Shown here: piece by piece, positions 1 through 7,091 of the stretch
How the letters are laid out: each line of letters opens with the position of its first letter
Position numbering within the stretch: position 1 is the first letter of the stretch
NCBI GenBank assembly: GCA_016186235.1
Contig: JACPMD010000044.1
Coordinates: 1-8,111, forward strand
Direction of reading: 5' to 3'
Origin: Candidatus Roizmanbacteria bacterium
Lineage (GTDB): Bacteria; Patescibacteriota; Microgenomatia; UBA1406; GWC2-37-13
DNA length: 8,111 nt
Translations under genes and position numbers: made by a program
The notes under the pieces: generated by a model
Database searches by the model: none
Told to the model about the DNA's origin: nothing
Seen by the model: the letters and a program-made list of their open reading frames with translations, nothing else

Positions 1-20
1 TTCAGGAAAGAACTCCCTAG

Positions 21-49
21 TTGATTTTATAGCCCGCTCGCATTAGAAT
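21..49 (+). promoter_or_regulatory. sigma70-like promoter of ftsK (leaderless)
   Basis: A -35-like TTGATT (21-26) and a -10-like TAGAAT (44-49, five of six consensus bases) are separated by exactly 17 bp. Counting from the -10 box, transcription would begin at about 56-57, which is the A of the ftsK ATG. This predicts a leaderless or one-base-leader mRNA and fits the lack of any Shine-Dalgarno sequence before that ATG. Promoter assignment from hexamers alone is inference. The rest of 1-56 shows no gene. Confidence 0.45.
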
Positions 50-56
50 CTTTAGT

Positions 57-1958
57 ATGGCACGGAGAAGAACTATCATTCGGATTCCCTTCTTAAAATT
101 TAAAATCAACAAGCAAACGATCTTTAATATCATCGGTTTTTTAATAGCTGGATCTGCTCTGGTTCTTTTTATTTCTTATATCAATATCTTCACATCGGGC
201 CGCGATGGTAAAATCCTTGGCAGTATTAATAAAGGGTTTGTGCAAGTGTTTGGAGGACTCTCGATATTTTTTCCCTTTATTCTTCTCGTCATTTCTGGCC
301 ATTTCTTTAACACGAGGAGACTGAGATTTATTAAGCCAAATATAACAATCGGACTCATCCTCATTTTTGTTTCGCTTCTAGGAGTCTTACAGTCAGGCGC
401 AATAGGAAGAATTATCTTCGAAAATCTCAGCCTCGATTTTTCGATACTCGGCGCAATCGTAATATTTGCAGTAATGTTTATCGTCGGGCTGATCCTTTTT
501 CTCGATACCTCGATCGATGTTTTTCTTGTTTTTCTTTTAAAAATCCTCAAATCTGGATTTAATATAGTGCAAACCTATGGTTTTAGATCTGCAAGTGACG
601 GCTTAAAAAAGTCTGAACAAGATTTAGCTGAAAAAGAAAAACAAGAATTTATCGAAGATGAAATTGAGGTGGCAAAGAAAGTTTTACCGGTAAATTCAGG
701 TAAACAACTTACCATACGGCCACTTTCACAAGGCACAAAAACCGCTTGGGTGTATCCTCCTTTGAGTTTGCTGGCGGATATTTCCCAGGGGGAAGCAGAC
801 AGAGGAGACGTAAAGAAAAATGCTCATATCATCGAGAAAACGCTCGACAGCTTTGGTATTAGAGCTCGAGTTGCCGAGATTAACTATGGCCCGGCAGTAA
901 CCCAGTATGCTCTGGAAATTACTATGGGAACAAAGCTTTCGCGCATTACTGCACTGGGCAATGATCTAGCTTTAGCGCTTGCCGCGCCGACCGGCCAGGT
1001 AAGGATCGAGGCTCCCATTCCAGGCAGATCTTTAGTTGGAATAGAAATACCAAACAAAAAGCCGCAGATAGTAACATTAAAGCAACTTCTTACCTCATCT
1101 CTTTATAGCAATAATACTGATCCCTTGTTGGTTCCATTGGGTCTCGACGTTTCTGGTCAACCTCAGGTTGCAAGCATCAATAAGATGCCCCATGTTCTCA
1201 TCGCTGGTACGACAGGCTCGGGTAAGTCAGTAATACTTAATTCATGGATTAGTACATTTCTATGTAGAACAAAGCCTGAAGAGTTACGTCTCATCCTCGT
1301 CGATCCGAAACGCGTTGAACTGACGCTATATAACGGTATTCCCCACCTCTTGACTGATGTCATTGTTGAAGCAGATAAGATCATATCGGCGCTGCGCTGG
1401 ACAGTAAAAGAGATGGAAATGAGATATAAAGAATTTGCAAAGGCCGGTGCGCGAAATTTAGAAGGATATAACGCAATAGCAGGCATTGAGAAGAAACCAT
1501 ATGTAATTTTTGTCGTTGACGAGCTTGCCGATCTGATGGTCTTTGCTCCGGGCGACGCCGAGGATCTTATCACACGAGTTGCTCAGATGGCACGAGCCAC
1601 AGGCATTCATTTGGTTTTAGCTACGCAGCGTCCGTCTGTCGACGTGATTACCGGACTTATGAAGGCTAATATTCCAACTCGCCTTGCATTTAACGTTTCA
1701 TCCATGATCGACTCTCGAGTCATCATTGACATGCCAGGCGCGGAAAAACTTTTAGGTAAGGGAGATATGCTTTTCCTTCCGCCCGATCAAGCAAAACCGA
1801 GGAGAATTCAAGGGCCGTTTATAACAGAGAAAGAAGTGAATCAGTTGGTAAAGTTCTTAAAAGCTCAAACTCCCCAAGTCCATTACACCGAAGAGGTTAC
1901 AACTCAGGATACCTCGATAAGCGCGGGTAGAGGAGGAACGATGGTCGGTTTTCTTTAA
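57..1958 (+). CDS. ftsK: DNA translocase FtsK/SpoIIIE, membrane and motor domains; frame ends before the gamma domain
   Basis: ATP-driven double-stranded DNA pump at the division septum that clears and positions chromosomes during division. The N-terminus has about four membrane helices (roughly residues 22-44, 61-81, 96-113, 128-149), followed by a charged linker (about 183-205) and the alpha/beta motor. Walker A is GTTGSGKS at 384-391. Walker B is VIFVVDELADLM at 483-494. The family segment ATQRPS is at 522-527, followed by the usual SSMIDSRVIID and GKGDMLF stretches. The ATG at 57 is the only sensible start, because an in-frame stop (30-32) lies just upstream. At 633 aa the frame stops after a Gly-rich linker, yet the family's C-terminal winged-helix gamma domain follows immediately in the +1 frame. 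The full product joined by one shift would be about 695 aa. FtsK identity is certain. Whether the break is real is not. Confidence 0.95.
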   Translation: MARRRTIIRIPFLKFKINKQTIFNIIGFLIAGSALVLFISYINIFTSGRDGKILGSINKGFVQVFGGLSIFFPFILLVISGHFFNTRRLRFIKPNITIGLILIFVSLLGVLQSGAIGRIIFENLSLDFSILGAIVIFAVMFIVGLILFLDTSIDVFLVFLLKILKSGFNIVQTYGFRSASDGLKKSEQDLAEKEKQEFIEDEIEVAKKVLPVNSGKQLTIRPLSQGTKTAWVYPPLSLLADISQGEADRGDVKKNAHIIEKTLDSFGIRARVAEINYGPAVTQYALEITMGTKLSRITALGNDLALALAAPTGQVRIEAPIPGRSLVGIEIPNKKPQIVTLKQLLTSSLYSNNTDPLLVPLGLDVSGQPQVASINKMPHVLIAGTTGSGKSVILNSWISTFLCRTKPEELRLILVDPKRVELTLYNGIPHLLTDVIVEADKIISALRWTVKEMEMRYKEFAKAGARNLEGYNAIAGIEKKPYVIFVVDELADLMVFAPGDAEDLITRVAQMARATGIHLVLATQRPSVDVITGLMKANIPTRLAFNVSSMIDSRVIIDMPGAEKLLGKGDMLFLPPDQAKPRRIQGPFITEKEVNQLVKFLKAQTPQVHYTEEVTTQDTSISAGRGGTMVGFL

Positions 1959-2145
1959 TAAAGCAAGAGAAATTATTTCGCAGCATGATAAGGCATCGGC
2001 ATCGCTTCTTCAGCGTCGCCTCGCAATCGGCTACGCTAGAGCAGCTCGTCTCCTCGACCAGCTCGAAGGCGCAGGTTTCGTCAGCCCTGCTGAAGGATCT
2101 AAGCCGAGAGAGGTGATAAAAAGACAAATGCGAGAAGAATCTTAA
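1921..2145 (+). pseudogene. ftsK: FtsK gamma domain, out of frame with ftsK (frameshifted 3' part)
   Basis: In the +1 frame relative to ftsK, this stretch encodes the FtsK gamma winged helix that recognises chromosome-orienting sequences and contacts XerD in well-studied bacteria. Visible hallmarks are KASASLLQRRLAIGYARAA, then RLLDQLEGAGFVSPAEG and SKPREV, with a short basic/acidic tail and a TAA at 2143-2145. The frame is open only from 1921, after a TAA at 1918-1920. It contains no ATG, GTG or TTG before the domain, so it cannot be an independent gene and needs a frameshift from ftsK between 1921 and 1958. The block 1981-2100 is about 59% GC against about 35% in a sampled upstream ftsK stretch. 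This may only reflect Ala/Arg-rich conserved codons. It could be an indel in the assembly, a real mutation, or recoding. Confidence 0.85.
1929..1958 (+). other. candidate +1 frameshift region in ftsK (AGAGGAGGA ... CTT TAA)
   Basis: The zero frame of ftsK ends as CTT-TAA (1953-1958), and a one-base forward slip on CTT would read TTT and then AAT AAA GCA into the gamma domain. The RF2 gene prfB uses the same CTT-stop geometry for programmed +1 shifting, helped by an internal Shine-Dalgarno. A purine tract AGAGGAGGA lies at 1929-1937, but about 15 nt before CTT rather than the 3 nt known in prfB. The recoding reading is therefore weak. A simple extra base in GGAAC (1935-1939), giving GGRWSVFF in one frame, is an equally good explanation. 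Confidence 0.25.
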
Positions 2146-2168
2146 AGATTAGATAGTAAGGGGATCCT

Positions 2169-3206
2169 TCACCTTGCAAATGCGACCATCAGCCCGAAAA
2201 TAAGGAAGAGAATTGCGAGAAGCCAGAGGCGCATGACAATTTTGGGTTCTTCCCAGTTTTTTAATTGCAGCCAGAGATGAAAAGGGGAAACAGGGAGTAA
2301 TTTTCTCCCCAAGAATTTTTTACCTAGGATCTGGATCAAAGAACTGGTTATTACGATGATAAACACGCCACCAATAATGGCAAGTGCGAAGGCCTTGCCC
2401 AAAATTAAACCAATAACTGCAAACAAAAAAAAAAAAGAGAGTGCACCTGTATCTCCTAAGAAAATTCTTGCGGGATAAATATTAAAGTAAAGAAATGCCA
2501 TCAAGCCTCCCAACCAAGCTGCGATAAAAAGCGTCGTTGGAACGTCAAGAATCGCTCGCGATACCACCCAGAACCCCGAGAGAGCAAAAAGGAGAACGCC
2601 TGATGCGAGGCCGTCGAGTCCGTCGGTTATATTCACAGCGTTCGCAAAGGCGACGATAATAAAAGTGGAAAATAAAATATAGAGATATGAGATATCAAAA
2701 ACTCCGATAAAGGGAATATGAATGAAATGAATTTTAAGATCGTAAAACAGCCAAAAAGAAATAATGAGGGCTAAAACTATCTCTATCAAGAGCTTATGTC
2801 TTATTCGAAGGCCAAAAAACTTCTGCTTGTGCCATAAGAATATTTTGTTCAAATCATCATACACTCCCAAGAATCCAAAGGAAAGAAAGGTGAAAAGAAG
2901 AATCTTAATTTCTGCGATCAGAGACGGAAAGTTTGCAATGATCCGTTTTGAATAGAGAAAAAATAAAAGGAGAAAAAAGAAAAATAAAAATAAGGTCGTT
3001 ATTAAGAGCAGTATTCCACCTCCTACCGGCGTGCCTTTTTTGTGAGCATGAAATCGATCAAAAATCGGTGTAGGTTTATTAAACATGTCCTTTGTTTGTT
3101 GGTCCTGACGCTGAAATTTGAGTTTATATAAGAAGTTGATAAAAGGAACAATGAGGATAAAGTTGACGAGGAACGAAATAAAAACAATGAACAGGTAGAT
3201 TGACAT
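2169..3206 (-). CDS. mraY: phospho-N-acetylmuramoyl-pentapeptide-transferase MraY
   Basis: Integral membrane enzyme that transfers phospho-MurNAc-pentapeptide from UDP to undecaprenyl phosphate, making lipid I. The 345-aa product has about ten hydrophobic helices. Family motifs are present: a TPVGGG segment (59-64), catalytic DD at 117-118, NITDGLDGLASG at 192-203, and FLGDTGALS at 249-257. The normally HHH-containing cytoplasmic loop reads SPFHLWLQLKNW (307-318), so only the first His (310) is kept. The start chosen is the ATG at 3206, which overlaps the dgkA stop by one base (TAATG). A longer frame to 3323 adds 39 hydrophilic residues that lie inside dgkA and do not belong to the family. 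Last gene of the run, supplied by the undecaprenol kinase just upstream. No Shine-Dalgarno is seen, so translational coupling is likely. Confidence 0.93.
   Translation of the reverse strand: MSIYLFIVFISFLVNFILIVPFINFLYKLKFQRQDQQTKDMFNKPTPIFDRFHAHKKGTPVGGGILLLITTLFLFFFFLLLFFLYSKRIIANFPSLIAEIKILLFTFLSFGFLGVYDDLNKIFLWHKQKFFGLRIRHKLLIEIVLALIISFWLFYDLKIHFIHIPFIGVFDISYLYILFSTFIIVAFANAVNITDGLDGLASGVLLFALSGFWVVSRAILDVPTTLFIAAWLGGLMAFLYFNIYPARIFLGDTGALSFFFLFAVIGLILGKAFALAIIGGVFIIVITSSLIQILGKKFLGRKLLPVSPFHLWLQLKNWEEPKIVMRLWLLAILFLIFGLMVAFAR
2425..2436. repeat. 12-bp A/T homopolymer inside mraY
   Basis: Twelve consecutive A on the + strand (T on the coding strand) encode the Phe run just after the GDTGALS motif of MraY. 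The frame is intact in this sequence. Runs of this length are prone to replication and transcription slippage, and a one-base change would truncate MraY before its last helices. Simple T-rich codon use for Phe in a membrane helix also explains it. Confidence 0.6.
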
Positions 3207-3562
3207 TACAAGGTTATAATTTTGGGAATAAATATAATACAGGCTATGATAAAAGCCATGACTGAAAAAATGAGCATTGCTGCTGCCGAGACGTCTTTTG
3301 CGACTTTGATCTCGTCGCTCCAATCTTTATGAATTGCATCAATCGCCTCTTCGATAGCAGTGTTGATGGTCTCTATAGCTAATCCGACTGCAATCATAGC
3401 AAGGATGATGAGAAACTCAATTTTTGCTATTTGAAAGACAAACCCACCCGCTATGGAAAGAAGAGAGAGAAAGAGCGCTGTTCTAAAATTTGTTTGGGTT
3501 TTTAGCGACCACAGGATTCCCGAGAGAGCATTCTTAAATGAAAATGCATGTTTTTTGATCAT
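3206..3562 (-). CDS. dgkA: diacylglycerol kinase family protein, probable undecaprenol kinase
   Basis: Small integral membrane kinase of the prokaryotic DgkA family. In Gram-positive relatives it phosphorylates undecaprenol to the undecaprenyl phosphate carrier, in others diacylglycerol. The 118-aa product is the usual length, with an N-terminal amphipathic segment and three hydrophobic helices (about 31-45, 49-67, 94-116). The signature ETINTAIEEAID lies at about 64-75 and the conserved KVAKDVSAAAMLI segment at about 86-98. The ATG at 3562 overlaps the yvcK stop by four bases (ATGA), and the stop shares one base with the mraY ATG, so all three are probably co-translated. Its place directly before mraY, which consumes undecaprenyl phosphate, favours the undecaprenol substrate. 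This is inference from context. Confidence 0.9.
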   Translation of the reverse strand: MIKKHAFSFKNALSGILWSLKTQTNFRTALFLSLLSIAGGFVFQIAKIEFLIILAMIAVGLAIETINTAIEEAIDAIHKDWSDEIKVAKDVSAAAMLIFSVMAFIIACIIFIPKIITL

Positions 3563-4530
3563 AGAATGAATTTAGTAAGGACGTTGGCCAACTTTTCAGA
3601 GTCGTGTCGTAAAATGCTTCGAGTTAACGTATCTGCATGATTTTTCTCAAATCTTCGCGTATCGATAAGATCTTTTTCTATTAATTCCCAGTTTTTTTTT
3701 CTTTCTAACAAATCATTCTCAACCAGATTTTCGTTATGCCCCCTATACCATTGTAGAATTTCATTCGGGATTTTTCCATCATTAAGGATCACAATATCGG
3801 AATCTCTTCCTAAGTATTTTTTAAGATCGTTGATGTGGTCAGAGGCTTTATAATTTGTCGTTTGACCAGTTTTCGTCATCAAGTTGACTATATAGACGAT
3901 CTTTGCCGGGGAAGACTGTATTGCTTCTCTTACGCCGTCGACAAGGAAAACTGGGGTGATGCTGGTGTAGAGGTCTCCAGGGCCGATGATAAGAAAATCT
4001 GAGGATTTAATTCTCTCTATGGCGTTTTGATTAGGTTTTGCTCTAGGATCAAGATATGCGTTTTTGATTCGTGATGTTTCATGGATGTTTTCTTCAACAT
4101 TATTTTCTCCTCTTACGGTTTTTCCATTCTCATATTCGACGCAGAGATGAGTTTTATCAAAGGTTATAGGGAAGACTTCACCTTTTGTTTTGAGAACAAA
4201 CGAAGCAGTTTCGAGCACTTCGTTATAGTCTCTAGAAACCTTTTCGAGCGCAGAGAGAAAAATGTTGCCGAAATTGTGTCCAATAAGGTCGCCATGTTCA
4301 AAGCGATATAAAAAGAGCTTCCTCCAGAGTTCTGGTGCCTCGGATAATGCGACGAGACACTGTCGAAGGTCGCCAGGCGGAAGCACTTTGAGTTGATCTC
4401 GGAGTCTTCCAGTAGAGCCTCCTGAATCCATCATGGTAACGATCGCCGCAAGATCGATAGGATGGACCTTAAGACCGGAAAGCACGACAAAAGTTCCTGT
4501 GCCGCCGCCAATTACTGTTACTTTTTTCAT
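3559..4530 (-). CDS. yvcK: YvcK/CofD-family UDP-GlcNAc-binding regulator (gluconeogenesis factor)
   Basis: Cytoplasmic Rossmann-like protein. In Bacillus subtilis YvcK binds UDP-GlcNAc and is needed for envelope integrity on gluconeogenic carbon sources. The 323-aa length matches the family. Visible motifs are VIGGGTGTFVVL (6-17), MMDSGGSTGRLRDQL (33-47), LPPGDLRQCLVALS (50-63), GHNFGNIFLSAL (84-95), and IIGPGDLYTSITP (181-193), followed by IVYIVNLMTKTGQT (211-224). These identify YvcK rather than the CofD transferase proper. The ATG at 4530 lies 5 nt after the glmU-like stop, and no Shine-Dalgarno is visible. Its place between the gene making UDP-GlcNAc and the lipid-carrier genes, rather than next to whiA as in Firmicutes, suggests a direct role in balancing envelope precursor flow (inference). 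Confidence 0.93.
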   Translation of the reverse strand: MKKVTVIGGGTGTFVVLSGLKVHPIDLAAIVTMMDSGGSTGRLRDQLKVLPPGDLRQCLVALSEAPELWRKLFLYRFEHGDLIGHNFGNIFLSALEKVSRDYNEVLETASFVLKTKGEVFPITFDKTHLCVEYENGKTVRGENNVEENIHETSRIKNAYLDPRAKPNQNAIERIKSSDFLIIGPGDLYTSITPVFLVDGVREAIQSSPAKIVYIVNLMTKTGQTTNYKASDHINDLKKYLGRDSDIVILNDGKIPNEILQWYRGHNENLVENDLLERKKNWELIEKDLIDTRRFEKNHADTLTRSILRHDSEKLANVLTKFIL

Positions 4531-4535
4531 ATGTG

Positions 4536-5768
4536 TTATGGCTTCGAATGTAGATTTGGAACTTTTCCCTTTCTTACAAACATTTTATCCTCTACGTCTT
4601 CTGCGATTGTATGGCCTGGAGCAATATACGTATGGGAGCCGATTTTAATTCCGGGAAGCAGCGTAGAATTTACGCCTATCTTGGAATTTTTGCCGATAAT
4701 TGCACCGAATTTGTTTAGATCTGTATCGATTTTAATCCCTCCAACGGCCGATTTAACATTTCCTTCGTCAAATCTAAAATTTGCAGTTACAGCGTCCGCT
4801 CCCATGAGGACGCCGTTATCAAGTACAGAGTCGCCCACGTAGTTTCGATGAAGCATCACGTTATCTCCAAGATACGAACGGGTGATCTCGGAGTATCCTC
4901 CGATCAGACAGTTTTTTCCGATATGACTGCCCCGAATCAAAGTAAAATCACCAATGACTGAGTTGTCACCGATAAAACAGGGGCCGACGAGTTTAGCAGT
5001 CTCCGCAATCTTGACATTTTTTCCAACTTTCATTTCGCCGCCGAGCGAATTTAAGAAAAATTTCATCATTGGTAATGCATGCCAAGGATATTTGAGCACG
5101 TACCAGTAATCGCCGTATTCCATAAATTCAGAAGCAACACCCTGTTGCAAAAGAATGTTGATCCCCTGTTCATAAAGATCGTCATTTTGAGTCTTTGCTT
5201 TTTCAATCGTCTCAACCAGGGAAGAAAAATTCTGGTAATAATCAACAACAAGCTTTGTAATGTTAGAAGGGACTTCCTTGGGATTAGGCTTTTCCACTAT
5301 TTCTATAATTTTCTTTCCTTCAATTTTTAGATACCCTCCCGGAAAGTACGAATTGACTTTTCTTGCAAGAAACATGAATTGAGGCAGTCTTTGACGCAAT
5401 GCTTCGGTGAATCGAGTCAGAATGTCATAACGAAAGATATCCTCAGAATTAAGAATGAGTACCTCTCCCTGTATAGTATCTTTTGCCGATAGTATTGCTC
5501 CAGCTTGGCCAGTTAGAGCGGCCTTTTGAGTAACGATTTGGATATGAACAGTTTGATCTTTTTTAATCTCTGAAATTGCCTTATTAGCTATTTCGCGGTC
5601 CGCCTGGTTTACAATAACGGTAATATTTTCAGCAAAAGGAGCTAAATTTTTAAGCTGATGAAAGAGAAGCGGTTTACCTAAGAATTCAAAATAACTCTTT
5701 TTTTCAAGGGGCCAAAATCGAGTGCTGTCGCCTCCAGCGAGAATGAGTATATTTTTTAATCTATTCAT
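4536..5768 (-). CDS. glmU: GlmU-like bifunctional sugar-1-phosphate nucleotidyltransferase / acetyltransferase
   Basis: Predicted to make UDP-GlcNAc from GlcN-1-P: acetylation by the C-terminal domain, uridylylation by the N-terminal one. Residues 1-about 235 form a nucleotidyltransferase fold with LAGGDSTRFWPL (10-21), GKPLLF (31-36), TGQAGAILSA (86-95), LNSEDIF (106-112), VEKP (158-161) and KYPWHALP (226-233). The STR turn and the missing PK after it differ from classical GlmU and resemble archaeal-type or mannose-1-phosphate guanylyltransferase-like enzymes. Residues about 245-395 are left-handed beta-helix hexapeptide repeats. HRNYVGDS (307-314) keeps the His that is catalytic in E. coli GlmU, and GADAVTANFRFD matches the GAGTITANY region. 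At 410 aa it is shorter than the E. coli enzyme (456 aa). The start overlaps the murA stop by four bases (ATGA). The sugar specificity is inferred mainly from neighbours. Confidence 0.85.
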   Translation of the reverse strand: MNRLKNILILAGGDSTRFWPLEKKSYFEFLGKPLLFHQLKNLAPFAENITVIVNQADREIANKAISEIKKDQTVHIQIVTQKAALTGQAGAILSAKDTIQGEVLILNSEDIFRYDILTRFTEALRQRLPQFMFLARKVNSYFPGGYLKIEGKKIIEIVEKPNPKEVPSNITKLVVDYYQNFSSLVETIEKAKTQNDDLYEQGINILLQQGVASEFMEYGDYWYVLKYPWHALPMMKFFLNSLGGEMKVGKNVKIAETAKLVGPCFIGDNSVIGDFTLIRGSHIGKNCLIGGYSEITRSYLGDNVMLHRNYVGDSVLDNGVLMGADAVTANFRFDEGNVKSAVGGIKIDTDLNKFGAIIGKNSKIGVNSTLLPGIKIGSHTYIAPGHTIAEDVEDKMFVRKGKVPNLHSKP

Positions 5769-7090
5769 GCTCTTTGAATATCTCCGCCTAAACTTGTTAC
5801 CTTATCAATAAAATTTTCATATCCTCGTTCAAGAATAGAAGCTCCATTGATGACCGATTCTCCCTGCGCGACCAGTCCAGCAATGGCGAGCGTTGCTCCC
5901 GCGCGAAGATCGGTAATGTTAAGGACGCCGCCGTGGAGCGTTTGAGGCCCGGTAATCTTTATTCCTTGGTTATACTTTTTGTTGGGATCAAAATTAAAAA
6001 AGAAATATTCTTTTGGGTCCTTGGGTGGGATCTTCACAAACTCTATTTCTGCGCCGAGTTTACGAAGTTCACCAACATAGGAAAATCTGTTTTCAAAGAC
6101 CCGTTCGTAAATATACGATTCTCCTTGGGCCTGAGTCATCAACACTGCCCAGTTCGGCTGCCAGTCGGTCATGAATCCAGGATGAGGAGCGGTCTCAATG
6201 TGAGAAGCCTTAACAAAGCTCTTAAAGTAAAATCTAAACATTGTTTTTGGCGTATAAGCGACTCCGATTCCAGCTTCTTTTATTTTTTTGACAAATGTCT
6301 CCAGCAGACTTGGAGAAATTTCTGAAATTGTAATTTCGCCTTTAGTAGCTAAAGCAAGTATAGCAAAGGTTACCGCTTCATTTCTGTCAGGGAGAATCTC
6401 AAATGGGTTATCACGTTTTAAGCTTTTTATCGGATCGATTGTTATTTTTTTACCATTCCTTTCTATCTTTGCGCCGCTTTGATTGAGGAAGAGAATAAGA
6501 TTATCAGTTTCGGGTTCTTCAGCAGAGTTATGAAGAGTGATACGATCTTTTCCAAAGAGTGAAAGCAAAATCAAGAATTCCGTACCGGTGTGAGTGACTT
6601 TTGGGAATGTGTATGTTCCGGCAGGTTTATCATTAAGTTCAGCTTCATAAAAACCAGTATCTGAGTCATAATCGACCTTGGCTCCGAGCGTTTTCATCCC
6701 CTCGATAATTCTATCTATCGGTCGTGAGCCTATTCGGCAACCACCCGGGTTCGGAACATAGCACATCTGAAATTTATGGAGAAGTGGAACCATGAGCATA
6801 AAGGAAACTCGTATTTTAGACCCATGAAGAAAATCGACTTTGTTGCTGTTGAGCGATCTGCCATCGACTACTACGGTATTTTTTTCCACGAATTGTGCCT
6901 TTGCGCCAAGGAGTTGAATAAGGTGGAGAAGTTCTTGAACGTCAACGATGTGCGGAATATTTTTTAAGGTAACTTCTTGGTCAAAAAGGAGAGCAGCAAT
7001 GATGACTTTAAGCGCGACATTTTTTGCGCCGGATAATTTGATAGTGCCGTTTAATCGCTTACCTCCTTTGATTATATATGCATCTTCCAT
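5765..7090 (-). CDS. murA: UDP-N-acetylglucosamine 1-carboxyvinyltransferase MurA
   Basis: Cytoplasmic enzyme that adds enolpyruvate from PEP to UDP-GlcNAc, the first committed step of peptidoglycan synthesis and the target of fosfomycin. With the ATG at 7090 it has 441 aa, slightly longer than the roughly 420 usual. SGAKN (20-24) holds the substrate-binding Lys-Asn. PGGCRIGSRPID (115-126) carries the PEP-binding loop with the active-site Cys (118) that fosfomycin alkylates, so it should be sensitive. GFMTDWQPNW holds the catalytic Asp, and DLRAGATLAIAGL holds the conserved C-terminal Arg. A longer frame from a GTG at 7105 is possible but adds five residues outside the family and lies within a hairpin. 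The stop overlaps the glmU-like start by four bases. The start codon sits 5 nt after a strong hairpin and 1 nt after a possible leader ORF. Confidence 0.96.
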   Translation of the reverse strand: MEDAYIIKGGKRLNGTIKLSGAKNVALKVIIAALLFDQEVTLKNIPHIVDVQELLHLIQLLGAKAQFVEKNTVVVDGRSLNSNKVDFLHGSKIRVSFMLMVPLLHKFQMCYVPNPGGCRIGSRPIDRIIEGMKTLGAKVDYDSDTGFYEAELNDKPAGTYTFPKVTHTGTEFLILLSLFGKDRITLHNSAEEPETDNLILFLNQSGAKIERNGKKITIDPIKSLKRDNPFEILPDRNEAVTFAILALATKGEITISEISPSLLETFVKKIKEAGIGVAYTPKTMFRFYFKSFVKASHIETAPHPGFMTDWQPNWAVLMTQAQGESYIYERVFENRFSYVGELRKLGAEIEFVKIPPKDPKEYFFFNFDPNKKYNQGIKITGPQTLHGGVLNITDLRAGATLAIAGLVAQGESVINGASILERGYENFIDKVTSLGGDIQRA

Positions 7091-7091
7091 A

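Noticed and set aside
1163..1573. 136-codon minus-strand frame inside ftsK
   Set aside because: Antisense shadow of the conserved Walker A/B region with low-complexity Ser/Thr content and no recognisable domain.
1897..2127. 76-codon minus-strand frame opposite the FtsK gamma domain
   Set aside because: It is antisense to a clearly conserved domain, shows no family features, and its openness follows from the codons opposite.
2146..2169. Terminator between the convergent ftsK and mraY ends
   Set aside because: Only a four-base-pair AAGG/CCTT stem (2158-2169) without a U-tract is present, which is too weak to call.
3207..3323. 39-residue N-terminal extension of MraY starting at 3323
   Set aside because: It lies within the dgkA gene, is hydrophilic and unlike MraY N-termini. 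The ATG at 3206 overlapping the dgkA stop fits better.
5933..6325. 130-codon plus-strand frame inside murA
   Set aside because: Antisense shadow of conserved MurA sequence with no family features.
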